Shown: one piece after another, positions 13,922 to 25,560 of the stretch
How the letters are laid out: the number at the start of each line of letters is the position of its first letter
Position numbering within the stretch: the stretch's first letter is position 1
Origin: Tolypocladium sp. Sup5 PDA-1
Lineage: Eukaryota; Ascomycota; Sordariomycetes; Hypocreales; Ophiocordycipitaceae
NCBI GenBank assembly: GCA_000750105.3
Contig: JPHH03000043.1
Location: forward strand, 186,001-250,000
DNA length: 64,000 nucleotides
Direction of reading: 5' to 3'
The notes under the pieces: generated by a model
The model's database searches: none
What the model was told of the DNA's origin: nothing
The model's input: the letters and a program-made list of their open reading frames with translations, nothing else
Made by a program: the position numbers and the translations under genes

Positions 13922-14334
13922 TATTATAACCTAGGCTAACGGGCTATAGGATAGGCTAGCTATATAAGCGCTAATACGGGCTATATAGAATAATAGTTAG
14001 AATAATAAGCTAATAAATAATAGATTAGTGCGATCTATGGGATAGATCGTGCGATCTATAAGATAGATTATAGCGATCTAAGGGATCGTAGCGATCCCTA
14101 GGAGCGGTAGTAATCTATCGCTAGTATATAGGACCCCCTAATTTCCTTACTATAGTATAGATACCTCGCTAGCTTTTAATACTTATTATTACTCACCCTA
14201 ATATTCTTAAGTACGATCTACTATCCGGGATAGCCGATCTATCACTATCGTAATAAGACTATTCAACGGCTACGCCCTAACCTACCTGCTAACATAAACC
14301 TCCGGTTTATCCCTTGGGAACCCAAACCGTCACA
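13922..14334 (+). repeat. 3' LTR of chromovirus copy 1
   Basis: The reverse complement of the two nested LTRs. It ends at 14,334 in CCGTCACA, giving a standard TG...CA terminus. Its final 150 bases are scarcely mutated, whereas its first 250 bases are heavily A+T biased, so mutation intensity drops inside the LTR. The middle contains short tandem GATCTATGGGATAGATC-like units at about 14,030-14,110 that are absent from the other two copies. Confidence 0.82.
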
Positions 14335-14559
14335 CGAAGGAGGACTCCTAGGCGAACGAGGGGTTAATGAGTAGGTAGCGCCTAGAGATAATTAGGGAAT
14401 GTGGATTAGATGGTTCACGTGCTTAATACGCTAGTTCGGTCAGGCTCTTTTAGATTTACTCTATATATAGTACCACGCTTTATATAAGAAGTTTATAAAT
14501 TATCTCTCCCCTCGGCGAATAGCTATAACCACTTTATTCCACTAATCTCCTTTACTATG

Positions 14560-14925
14560 CAGCCCTTGTATACCTGGCGGACCCTGGTTACTATAGGGGC
14601 CTTGTATTCTAGAGAGGCCGGGATCTCCTCGGCATCCGTGGTGTCCCGGGGGTCCTGGGTGACCCGGTGGCCCACGCGGTCTTTCTGGCCCGAGACGACC
14701 GTCTCTGCTATCCTGCCCGTCCTTACTAGGATACCCATCCCGACCATCTCGCCTATCGCGGGCATCCCGTCTATTCCGTCTATCTTGACCAGGCGGACCG
14801 ATATTGCCCGGAGGCCCGCGATCCCCTTAAGGCCCTGAATTCCCTGCCGGACCTAGTAGGCCCACCTAGTGGACCCGGTGGACCAGGTAACCCAGGTTCG
14901 CCTCGAGGACTAGGCACGCCATGAC
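14560..14925 (-). pseudogene. Relic of a collagen-like Gly-X-Y repeat gene
   Basis: On the minus strand this stretch reads as collagen-type triplets, for example 'RGEPGLPGPPGPLG' near 14,865-14,912 and, after a one-base frame change, 'GDRGPPGNIGPPGQDRR' near 14,765-14,820 and 'GPPGHPGPPGHHG' near 14,630-14,670. Several expected Gly codons are Arg (GGN to AGN) and at least one Gln/Gly position is a stop, all explained by transitions. There is no start codon, signal peptide or terminus that I can place. Secreted collagen-like proteins are known in fungi, including adhesins of entomopathogens, but this copy looks dead. The small plus-strand and minus-strand ORFs here are in other frames. Confidence 0.62.
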
Positions 14926-16265
14926 GACGACGGATATTATACTCGACATTGCATTGCTTTGCACTGCTATGCTTTAGCCCCCCTTGCTAGTAGATCTAAG
15001 CGATCCCGAATCCTACAAAAATAATACCTAGAAGAACGCCCATAAGAATGGCGATCTTATCGTTACTTAAATCTTGATAGATAATGTCTAGGCCGACTTG
15101 CTGGGTTAGGAGTGTCGCAGCGGTTGGAGTTACCACAACGTCTATAGCACGTGTGCCTCCTAAGCGTATCGTCTAGATCTTAGTGTAGTGCTCTCTAGTG
15201 ATAGTGAGAGTAACGAAGTGGCCCGTTAGAGACAACGCTCTCTTGCTATCTTCGTCTGCTTGGAGTATTAAAGAGGATGCAAGTGACTAGGGAATAACTA
15301 TTGCGACTAGCATAACTTAGTGTAGAATAGTTTAGAAGCTTGTAAATTTGCGGTCCTTACTTGAGTGCCAATGGGACTGGAACTAATGGTATATAATGGA
15401 GTACATAACGCATCGGCCTAATACTATTGACTGCATGTTTATGACAATTATGAGCCGTGGAAAATTCCGATTAGATGGCGACCTGCTTGTGGCTACCGCG
15501 GCCTGGCGCAAATGAGAATCGGATCATCAACTAGAGAGCTCCATATGCGGCAAGGCGCAGTAGGAAATATAGACGCGCTGCCTAAGTCAACCGCTCTATC
15601 CAACAACTTAACCCAACGACAGAAGGAGAATAACATTGGCTACGTGATTAAGACGGGCAGAGTGCTATTTGAGATAGAAGAATGCTTTAGCTAGGGGTCA
15701 TTGGTAGCTAGGCTGCCCTAATTCTACTGAGTCTGGCGTCCGTCGGATTCTATGGCAGACTATTGGCCATGGTCTGCCCTCGGACAACGAAGACGAATTT
15801 TTACGAGCGAAATAAGCTTCTATACCATCAGTCTTGAGTTTCTAGTCGTCCTGAGCCATATAAATCTCAGGCCGGACCAATATTTTAGTCATTACTATAA
15901 CCAATCGCAGAGTAGGTTCGTCCTCCTAGGTATCTTCTGCATCACCCTGTGCCGACCGACACTGCCTACCACAGGCACCTGGATGACCTCTGTGCAGGCT
16001 TATGCCCCGTGGACAGACATAAACCTTCTTTGTCGCCCACGAAGGATGGAATTCCATCGTCGTGTCCGTGGATGAGGTTTTATAATACGGGAGGATGGAC
16101 CCTGCATCCTCATTATGCGTCTCAAAAGTGCGCTCTGCTTAAACAGCCTCAACATATCGCTTCTTCTCGAGCCACTCCTTGGGTATACGGAGTGGCGAAG
16201 AACTCAATGAGGCTCGCTTGAACCGGAACGCTCCAACCGTGCAGGAGGTGTACCGGTCTCCGTAG
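14926..16265. other. Gene-poor segment, no supported gene
   Basis: This 1.3-kb segment has mixed composition, less A+T rich than the flanking retroelements. Short ORFs at 15,512-15,694, 15,752-16,075 and 15,949-16,221 overlap each other in different frames and show no domain, repeat or intron signal that I recognise. I see no tRNA and no promoter element that I can support. Confidence 0.4.
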
Positions 16266-17912
16266 CTAGTCGAGCTGTGCAGAGACGCGTACGACTCCTA
16301 GAAAAGCGACCCCCCCGGATGACGGGGGGGGACTGAGGGACTGTCTATGACGCTTCGAGCGAATCGCGCCAGCGCTACAGCCCGAAGTGAAGCTTGACAC
16401 AAAGCTCACAGACGGGTCGTCATGGTCCAATAACGTCGATCCTTGGCTCGGGTTACGTGAGTTGTCCTCTGTGTCTAGACACGGTAATATAGCGTTTGTC
16501 TCGCTACTATCTTGGGAACCGTTGTCGCAGGTGTTAGCAATTTGTTGTTGAAGCATATCATGGGCGTCCTGCCACGCCGTGAAATCGGGAGCCTTATCTT
16601 CGTTTGCCCTACTCACGTCGTCTTGAGTAGCCGAGGCCACCCTAAGGGCTCTGGCGTTTGCAGTCTGAATGAAACTGTCCCGATGACGCTTTGCTAAGTC
16701 CCTGGTATTTCTGAATGCAGCGGCTCCCCGTCGAAAAGTTTCGATATTACCAGTCATTCCCTAGGTATTAATCTGGGTCATGTGGTACTCTGGCCGCCCC
16801 CTAGATGTGGCAGGCGCTGTGACGTGGTGGGCGTATAGTTTGAGCGAGCCATCGTGGTAAGTTGAGCTATAGGTGTAGGCATTCCCATCGTATGCTGGCT
16901 CAGACTCTCTATAGGTTTGTAGAGCGTGCATGGCGCGAGCTCCGTATGTCCCGTCGAAGCATGCCTGCCTCTGTGCCACCGACGAATGTCCATCCGGTCC
17001 CTTGACCTCCAGGAAAAGGTTTGGCGCCACTGGGATGCTTGGGTGTTTCGTGGGAATAACCGTTGATCTCAGGGCCTGGTCGTGTCTAATATCCTCGCTG
17101 ATATCTCGCAGGAGTGCACCGTCGAAGAAGTCTGGTTTCGGCCTCACTGCGTCCTTGTTCGTGACAGGTTCTAGCTCGGTGAAGAGAACATTCTGCTTGC
17201 TGGGAATGTCCATATTTCCACAAATGACCGGGATGACTGTGGTCATAACGTCGGCCTCGAAAACCACGTCCTCGTTCTTCCTCTAGAAGATTTCGAATGC
17301 GCGTTCGGAGAACTTGGATAGGGATAAAGATGCTCTCTCGTGTGCTAGTTCTGACTGGATCTCCGTCGTATTTCCCGGCTTTGACCGTCGGTTGTTCATG
17401 TGCACGCCATGGTCGGTAAGGTGTTGTTCAAACTCCCTTCCGTAAGCGGATGATCTGCCGCTTCTGGCGGCAACGCTTGTTGCCTTCGTCGATTGCGTCC
17501 GTCGACTTCGAGATGATGAGGAGGATGGAGTGGAATCCATGATGTCTGTGGCTCGTTTCGGTCCGGGACACTTACAATCGTCAGACAGAAATCTTATGAG
17601 AACAAGGCAGAGGCGTCTTACCCCTCGAAGATGACGAAGATCTGGACCTCCTTGTCTTGCAAATCGAGCAAGATTCGTAGAGACCACCCCAACTGGAACT
17701 GTGGACTTTGTGGGAGGTTGTGCGTTGTTTCGCCGATCGCGTTCTCGCAAGGCACGAGGCGTGAGCCAAACTCTCGATAAGTTATCCCAAAATGACGGTG
17801 AGAAGTTGGACGCACGGCGGAGGCCACTTGTCGACTTGAACCTCTTCGCTGGAGGATTGTCTTGCGAGAGGTCGTCTGCGTTCCGTCTCTTTCGATTCTG
17901 CAAACTCGCCAT
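16266..17912 (-). pseudogene. DUF7924-type fungal protein gene, inactivated by two TAG stops
   Basis: One minus-strand frame runs from ATG at 17,912 to a stop at 16,266, interrupted by only two in-frame TAG codons (17,283-17,285 and 16,761-16,763). A 51-bp intron at 17,571-17,621 (GTAAGA donor, CTGAC branch, AG acceptor) restores a smooth sequence. The N-terminus is basic and serine rich with 'PPAKRFKS'. Later blocks such as 'SSAYGREFEQHL', 'VAPNLFLEVKGPDG', 'GARAMHALQTY' and 'RDLAKRHRDSFIQ' are the conserved core of a very common fungal family that I recall as DUF7924, possibly PD-(D/E)XK nuclease related. The function of the family is unknown. The stops fit CAG to TAG transitions. Confidence 0.75.
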
Positions 17913-18515
17913 GGGCGGCTATCGTTGAGAACTGCGATTAAGAAGGGGCATTTGAGGGTGTTCAGGTCGCGGTCAGCGGCCGCCTCGCATCGAGCGCCTA
18001 GAGAATCATGCACCGAGAAAGGAACGATTGGGCAAGAACGCGTCGGTTGCATAGGCGCGGGTCGGGTGACTCGTTCTTTCGGGACGCTATTAGCTAACCA
18101 TTAGCCGCTCGATTTGCAACTGAGGGGTGGATAATAGTCACAAGCCGCACCATTATAGGAATCAAAGGCGGGTCGGTAGTGGTACTCGGCTGAGCGCGTC
18201 GGCCGTGAATGATATCTTGAGGAGCGTGACTCACGCGACGAGAATGGCGGCACGCCCGTCACGCAATGGGGCTCGCCTGCGGGGCGATTGCCAAGCTCAA
18301 GGGGTGCGGGGTGCCTACACAGACCTTCTAGCCGAAACCCGGCGCCTGTCCTCCCTTTTAGTATGCCGCTGCCACCTCCTCCTGTTCTCACTCTATTATT
18401 AGCTTTGCTAAACAACGACGGCTCTGCTAACTTAAGATAAAGGTATAAATCGTTGTAAATTGCAAATAGAAAGGGCGGTTGTCTCACTTGCGATTCCTAG
18501 TAGGATATTATCATT
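17913..18515. other. Upstream region of two relics, no supported gene
   Basis: This lies between the start of the DUF7924-type relic (minus) and the first readable codons of the kinase relic (plus). It would be the divergent promoter of both. Small ORFs at 17,862-18,104, 18,127-18,402 and 18,101-18,487 overlap and carry no recognisable motif. Confidence 0.4.
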
Positions 18516-18717
18516 AACGAGAGATACTATGTCAACTATAGAATTAGCGAAGGAGGCTTCGGTCTCGTCTACGCTAGTATATATTTGGAGCTCGCCGCGC
18601 CGAATTAAGGCTAACCTAGCCAGGGACCGATATCGAGTCGAACGAGGAGATCGCGATAAAGCTTATATATGCTAAAGACGGCCCTCGAGAGCGAGGCGGA
18701 TACGTATAAGGCGCTAT
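18516..18717 (+). pseudogene. Casein kinase I-like gene, N-terminal fragment
   Basis: Read in the frame that includes 18,516, the sequence gives 'INERYYVNYRISEGGFGLVYA', a degenerate glycine-rich loop of the protein-kinase N-lobe with the GEGGFG Gly changed to Ser. About 50 codons later it gives 'ESEADTYKAL', which ends exactly at the retroelement boundary. The reading continues at 32,000 as 'LS-GT-IP-VLWF', the expected next segment of a CK1-family kinase. In-frame stops occur in the middle (about 18,600-18,660) and just upstream (TAG TAG), so the true start cannot be placed. The fragment is non-functional. Confidence 0.7.
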
Positions 18718-19286
18718 TTTGTTGGGGTGTTGGTGCAGACCCCTGACCAGAAAAACGGAAAACATAAAAAAGTAGAGGAATATTAGGACGCCTAGCGAGT
18801 CTATAGGTATAAGAGAGACGTCTATGTCCCTATGAATAGATAGTCCCCTATGCATGCATCGACGTAAGTCGTAACGTTTATGAGCTTTTGAGATTCTAAT
18901 AATAAAAAATCCTAGTTAATTCCTCTTATATTTTTAAGATAGCCATGGTTGCCTCTCCTTGCCTCTTTACCTTTAACTTATATAATATAAAGACCTATTT
19001 ATATAGGCGCTAATTTATAGACTATACGCCGCTATGCTAATATTCTAACTTATACGGAGATAGTCGCTCTAACTTATACGGTAACGGTCGCTCTAACTTA
19101 TACGGTAACGGTCGCTCTAACTTATACGGGGATACCTATCTTATCTTACGCGTTAAGTAGCGCATTAACTTATACGACGACTCGTGTTACTAACTAATAG
19201 CTAACTTCTTAGGCAGGGACTAACTCTATAACTTATATAACAATCGTTATACTCGGCCTTTAGTATATTCATTCCCCCTTAATAAA
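18718..19286 (+). repeat. Left LTR of the 13.3-kb gypsy-like element
   Basis: A 569-bp LTR matching 31,430-31,999 with transitions. It contains three closely spaced CTAACTTATACGG-type units at about 19,050-19,125, which look like an internal short tandem repeat. It starts TTTGTTGGGG and ends CCCCCTTAATAAA, the RIP form of CCCCCTCAACAAA. Confidence 0.85.
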
Positions 19287-19999
19287 ACTAGTCTCTAAGG
19301 CGTGAATAACTTATCTTAATCGATAAGAGTACCTTTTAGCTACTACGAGAACTTTACTAATAAAAGAGGGGAACGAAAACTCTATACTACGATAAGCCTA
19401 TTATAATAGAGGCCTAAAATTAGGGTATTATAGAATAATACGACTACTATTTATATAAAGACAATACTAGGAAATAACGCCCCGCTTAGCTACTAAGACG
19501 CGAGGAAGAGCTTTAGGTATAAAGTAAATATAGGGAGAAAGCGGGCTATTTTAGTAAAGAAGCCTCGTAGCGAGTTATAAAATTACCTACTAGGAAATCC
19601 TTTATACCTCGATAACGAAGTCTATAAGAGGGCTAGACTATCTTACTTAATAGATATATCGCCTCTTCTAACTAAGAATAGATAGTTCCTCGATTATAAT
19701 AGGTAGGATTTTCTCCTAGTCCTTATAAGCTAGGCCTTAGTTTAGTAGATATTATAGAGTATTATTCTCTTAGTAGGGCTAGTAGTAACTTATACCTCGT
19801 TCTATAGGATAATATAAGAACTAAGAGCTATTAGAGTAAAGGATAAGAAATAAGGATAATATAAAGGCGACTAAGATAAAGAAAGAGTAAGGATAGAAAA
19901 AGAGGAAGACTAAGATATTAGCTTAACCTTATCTTTTTAAGTTACCCTTTATATACTACCTTTAAAGAGACTAGAATAGATAATAGCGCTAGTAAGACT

Positions 20000-22900
20000 A
20001 AAGTTAATAGACTTTACTAACCCTACTAATAGTAATATAATAGGACCCTTCGCGGGAATAGACCTAGAATGCTTTAGAAGAGTTATTAAAGATACTATTG
20101 CTATAGGGTAGATCTAACGCCCTATAGTTAGGACCTTTACTAGTAAGGATATTACCGAGTTCTTTCGTAAGTTCGAGAGAGAGATATTAGCCTACTATAT
20201 TAGGGATAACGAAAAGGTCGCCTAGCTTAAGGGCTATATCTCTCTAGAAGAAGTAGCTTATATAAAGGTCCTCGTTAACGGTCTTAGCTAGGAAGAAGCT
20301 AAAGATACCTTAGTAAAGGAATACTATACCTAAGATATAGACTAACGCGAGACTACCTAGACTTAGCTTACCTATTATAATACTAAATATCCTAGAACCG
20401 TAGAAGAGGTAAAGGACTAGCTTAAGTAATATGCCTACCTCTAGCGTAAGGTTAAGCTAGTTAACTAGAAGAAGAGCGATTCATAGTCTCGAGATATATA
20501 CTATGCTATGCCTAAGGAGCTTAATATCGCTATTATAGAAAAGTATAGTTATACCTTAGACTAGATAATTACGATAGGGTATGCTTAGCTTATAGATTAT
20601 ATTTAGAGCTACCTTAAGCCTTGCCTAGATATAGAACGTATAGATATAACCGCTCTCGTACCTATAAACCTAGGAAATATAATTTATAAGGAATGCTATA
20701 ATACCTTTATACCCTCTAAATTAAAGATAACTTTTAGGCAAGGATATACGAAGCCTATAGTAGTAATAGGGACGAGACTATCGGATCTATAGACTTAGGT
20801 TAAAGACCTAACCTCCTAGCTTACGGATATAAAAATAAACCTTACTAAGGAGTTTATAAAAGCTATAAATAAGATAAGGAACCTACTTATATAAGATAGT
20901 TATTAAGTAAAGGAGGATTATGCGAGTAGTAGCGCCCGAGCCCTAAATAGAGGCTAGATTACTAATTCCTATATCTAATTCTAGGAATTATTTAATTATA
21001 ACTAATAAGATAAGCCCTATGTTAATATAGTCTCTAGTAATTACTAGAAGAGGGAATAGTATTATTAATACTATACTAGCTTTAATAGCTACCTTCCTCC
21101 TACTTACCCTAAATATAGGCATAATTCTAGTATTAAGCTATATATTTTTAATATAGAGATAATAATTATAAGTATCGGCTATATAGATAGGGTAAATATA
21201 ATCATTCTAGTACTAGTTTAGTAGTTTATCGCTTATAGTACTTATATTTAATAACTAGTAATCTACTAGATTAAGGCCTACCTAGAGTACTTTACCTCTC
21301 CCCTTATCTTATAGGCTAAGTAGCTACCCTTAAGTTAATAGCTAGACTAAGAGCTAACCTTTAAAGAAAAAGAGATCCTTAATAAGTTTATAATAGGCTA
21401 TTTAAGGGCTATATAAAGCCCTAAACTACTTAAAACCGCTAATATTGCCTCTTAGCCTAAGTAAGATATAGGGGCGAGTAAGACCTCTATAATTATCTTT
21501 AAGAAGGACCTAGAATTAGTCTAAGATAAGGGGGAAGCTATCTATACCGCTACTATTAGCGTAGATACTATAAAGTATAATCGAAAGAGATAAAGATAAG
21601 AGGGCGAAGAAGCTTATAAATAGATAGTACTACCGGCTTATATAGTCCTAACCCTAAACTTATTATTTATCCCTAACTTAGAAGTACTATAAGGGACCGA
21701 AAAGATAGATAGTACTAATAAGATAGGGAGGGTACTTATATACTTTAAACCTTACTTTAACCTAGAGTTAAAGTATAAACGCTTCCTCGAGAGTATCGTA
21801 CGAGAAGTTATATATAAGAAGGTCCCGATACCGCTTAACGACCTAGTTAAGTATATACTATAACTTAGATAGATAATTAGAGACTCTTATATTAATAGGG
21901 CTAAAGGGGTAGAAGAAGTTTAGTAAGAAACTAAGGAAAAGGGCAAGATAAAGCCTAGTAGGATTATTACTATAGCCTTTATCCCTTAAAACGCTAACTA
22001 TATAGGGTCCTTGCTAAATAAGTTAAGGGAGAGGCTTAATATCTCTATCTATAACGCCGTAATAGCTTACGTAGAGAGGTAACTATCTAATATTAACCTA
22101 AGCTCTATAAGAGATAAAGAAGAAACCTATTTCTATAAACCTACGGAGATAGTATATTTAATCTATAGTGCTAAACTTTTAGGGATAGCTAAATATATCT
22201 ATAAAAGCTAAGAGGCTATAGGGCCTAAGGTAAATATAGTCCTAGTACCTCTGGTAATTACGGTTATATTATAAAGACGCTCGTTAAAGTATATATAGGA
22301 CTTACTAAGGATATAAGTTAGGTTAGGATTATCCTTAGCGCTACCGCTAAGTATATTAGTTAACTCTAGCTCTAAGGGAAACCTAATTAATAAGAGATAT
22401 ATAGAAGTATATAGTCTTAAGATTACGTTAATTACCGCGTCTATAAGGTTATACTCTAGCGACCCTATTAAGATATATAGAGAAGTAATAACGAACCTAT
22501 ATATAAGTAGCGCCTAGATACTTATCTACCTCTATATCTTACCTAATAGCATGCTAATGCCTCTAATCTTAGGAATACTATTTATCTACGTAACTTAACT
22601 AACGTTCGATTACTCGCTAAGGAATAGGGATATGTATATTCGTTATTAGATAGGGATAATCTAGATTATTACTCTAGTAGTAAGACCTATTAGGTAGTAA
22701 TATAATAATAAGCTCTTACGAGAAAACCCTAGTAAAGCTAATATAGTTAAATTCCTAAAAGAAGGAAGGAAGCCTATAGTAATAGAACCGCTAGTCTTAG
22801 ATATAGCTAGTTAAGAGATCCTCGTAAGGGATATCCCGCTCGAAAGGGATAACTAAATCGTACTATTAGTTAGGTATAAAGCCACGCGAGATATCTCGAG

Positions 22901-25560
22901 CTTACTAATTAAAAGCGCTATCTAGTAATATTAGGTAACCCTAAAGGAAAAGAGAGACGAGCTAATTAGTTTATAATAATCCGTTAAGAGAGACTAGGTT
23001 AGAAAGACTATAATAGATAGTCCTATAGTTAATATACTCTTTAAAAGGAAGGGAGTTAAAGTTTATCCTAAAGATAATGTCCCTTCCGATAGCTCCGTTC
23101 CTAAGGGAGACCCCTATTAGGAGATAAAGAAGTAAGAATCTATAAAAGCCTGCTATAATACTAAAGGACTATTTATAGAATACCTAGTTAGTAAATTCTT
23201 AGCTATAGAAAAGGGAATATAACTATATAGAGAGTAGATTACTAATATTATAGGCTAAGTTAATAGGTTCTTCTAACTAAAAGAGAAGGAAATCCTACTC
23301 GAACTCTTATTTAACTAAGAGGCTGCCCTCGCCTAGGACTTCGTAGAATACGGAAAGGTTAATCTAGCTATAGCCCCTCTATAAGTTATTAAGACTGTGG
23401 ACTATAAGGTATAGTAGGTAGGGAATATCCCTATCCCTCGGGGCTTAGAGGCGAAAGTTATTAAGCTTCTAAAGTCTTGTCTTAATAAAGGGATACTAGA
23501 AGAATCTTATAGCCCCTACTATAACCCCTACTTTCTAGTTATTAAAAAGGATAGAGGGCTTAGACTAATTAATTCTATAACCTAGTTAAACGGAGTTATA
23601 ATTAGAGACGCCTTTATCCTATTAAGTATAGACGAATTTAGCAATAACTTCTTAATATATAAGATCTTATCCTTACTAGATTTCTTCTCTAGATATAACT
23701 AGGTTCCCTTAGACTAGATAAGTTAGGACCTTATAACCTTCTCTATACCCCTAGGTCTATTATAGATATATATACTCCCTTAAGGAGGAACGAATTCGGT
23801 AGCCTAGTTTATAAGGGTTATAATTTATATCCTCTTTAACCTAATTCTATATATCTACTAAGCTTTTCTAGATAATATAGTAGTTAGGGGGCCTAACGAG
23901 ATATATAATAATAAGGAAACCTTATTAAGGGTCCGTAAATATATCTTAGAATACCTTACTAACCTCGATAAAGTTCTCTTAAATATTAAACTTACTAGAT
24001 ATATAATTTCTACTATAAAATCACGGTTTTATTAATAAGCTACTAAGATTATAGGGTATCTCTATAGTATAAGCGGCAGGAGCCCCGTAGAATCTAAGGT
24101 TAAGAAGATCCTCGAGTAAATAAGCTACTAAGATATTATAAAAGTAAGGTTTTTTCTTAAGATTATTAGATATTATTAAATATAGATTAGATACTTTATA
24201 TAACTAGCGAGGCTACTTACCCTCTTACTTAAGAAGAGCGTAGACTAGGTCTAGGCTAAGGAATAATAAGCGGCGATAGATATATTAAAAAAGGCTATTA
24301 GCGAGCCCTTAATCCTAATCTACCTATACCTTAGGGAAGGATATAGGGAGGTGATTCTAATATATAATACTAGCCTAAAGGGATAGGGAGCTATACTTAT
24401 ATAGGTTATCGAAGGGAAAAGGTATCCTATTAGATTTAAAAGTAGCTATTAGTCTAAGTTAGAAAGTAGCTATAATACGATAAAGAGGGAATGCAAGGCT
24501 ATCTTATATGCCCTACGGAGGCTATAGAGCTATTTATATAGAGTCTATTTTACCCTTAAAACTAATGCCTAGGTTCTTATAGATTAATTAAAGGGAGCTA
24601 TTAAGGATATGCTAGGAGCCCTCGTTACCCGCTAGGTTAGCTATATCTTCCTTTTTAACTTTATAGTCCGCTATATAGCTAGGACTAAGAATAGTATAGT
24701 AGATAGGCTCTCTTATATATTAGAAGGACCTTCCGATATAGTAGATAAGGTAGCTAAAGGAGATATCGAGGAGTTCGTTAACTTTTACCTTAATACGGTT
24801 ACTAGTACTAAGTTAGAAGGAATTTACTCTAATAAGTCTTAAAGAATAGCTAATTACCTCTAGATACTATAGAAACTATCTAGTATAAATAGCATAGAGT
24901 ATAGAGCCTTATAGAAGAGATATAGAAAGTTCTTTATAAAAGGACGAAAATTATAGGCATGCCTAAGCTAAGAGGGACGAGGACTAGGACTTATCGTTAA
25001 TAATATAAGAGAATAAACCTAACTAATACGAAGCTATTACTCTTAGCTTAGTTATAAAGGACGAGAAGTTATATACTAGTTCTTAAGGGATAGGTATTAG
25101 TAATAGACCTTATAGAATAATATCTTAGCGGTTATTATAATATACGAGCTATATTAGAAATTTGCCTCTTAGAGGCTATAAGAGCTTGCGGTACTAACTA
25201 TTCTAGGATATCCTATAAGTAAGGTATACTTCGATTATTAATATATTCCCTTTAATAATAGGATCCTTTACTTAATAAAAGCCCGCTATAACCTTATAGG
25301 GTAGGTTAAGGTTAAACTAGTACCTAAGCTATCGATAAGGGCGATAATTAAGTTCGCGCTATCTATCGTCTATAGGTATAGTATTATAGTATAAGCTATT
25401 ATAGATAGGGGGCCTAAGATAAAGTTAAACTTTAGGACTATCCTTAAAGGCCTTAGCATAAAGGTTATCCCGATCTCGGCGTATAATCCTAAAGTAAACT
25501 TATAAGTTAAGGTTAGGCACTAGATTTTAATCTCTTCTATAGCTAAAATAGTCGCGATAT
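20000..25560 (+). pseudogene. Gag-pol relic of the 13.3-kb element
   Basis: A gag-like stretch reads at about 20,150-20,290 ('FFRKFEREILAYYIRDNEKVA'-type, broken by stops). RT is clear at about 23,520-23,900: 'LVIKKDRGLRLIN', 'LLDFFSRYN', 'TFSIPLGLL' and 'KAFLDNIVVRGP', with the catalytic FLDD changed to FLDN. RNase H follows at 24,350-24,720 and integrase at about 25,300-25,560 ('IDRGPKIKLNF', 'VIPISAYNPKVNL'). The RT wording resembles one widespread fungal gypsy lineage rather than the chromovirus at 1-14 kb. All frames are closed by RIP stops. Confidence 0.78.

Larger units (their letters stand above)
1..14334 (+). mobile_element. Ty3/gypsy chromovirus copy 1, RIP-degraded, 5' end outside window
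   Basis: A plus-strand LTR retrotransposon whose internal region occupies 1-3,756 and 11,694-13,921 and whose 3' LTR is 13,922-14,334. Conceptual translation, reading through many stops, gives protease-like, reverse transcriptase, RNase H, integrase and chromodomain blocks in the chromovirus order. The copy is interrupted at 3,757/11,693 by a second copy of the same family in the opposite orientation. Base composition is extremely A+T rich and TpA rich, and stops fall where Gln or Trp codons are expected, which is the RIP pattern. No ORF over 60 codons survives before 13.4 kb. The 5' LTR must lie left of the window. Confidence 0.88.

Noticed and set aside
14523..14838. Plus- and minus-strand ORFs of 80-93 codons across the collagen-like stretch
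   Set aside because: They are out of frame with the Gly-X-Y triplets and are kept open by the repeat's GC content.
15752..16221. Two overlapping plus-strand ORFs
   Set aside because: Different frames cover the same DNA, with no domain, intron signal or codon pattern.
16930..17286. 118-codon plus-strand ORF
   Set aside because: Antisense shadow of the DUF7924-type relic, whose minus-strand blocks match a known family.
18718..18727. Shorter LTR boundary starting TGTTGGTG at 18,728
   Set aside because: Alignment of the two LTRs continues leftwards to TTTGTTGGGG, and only the longer boundary gives the CTAT target duplication and abuts the purine tract.
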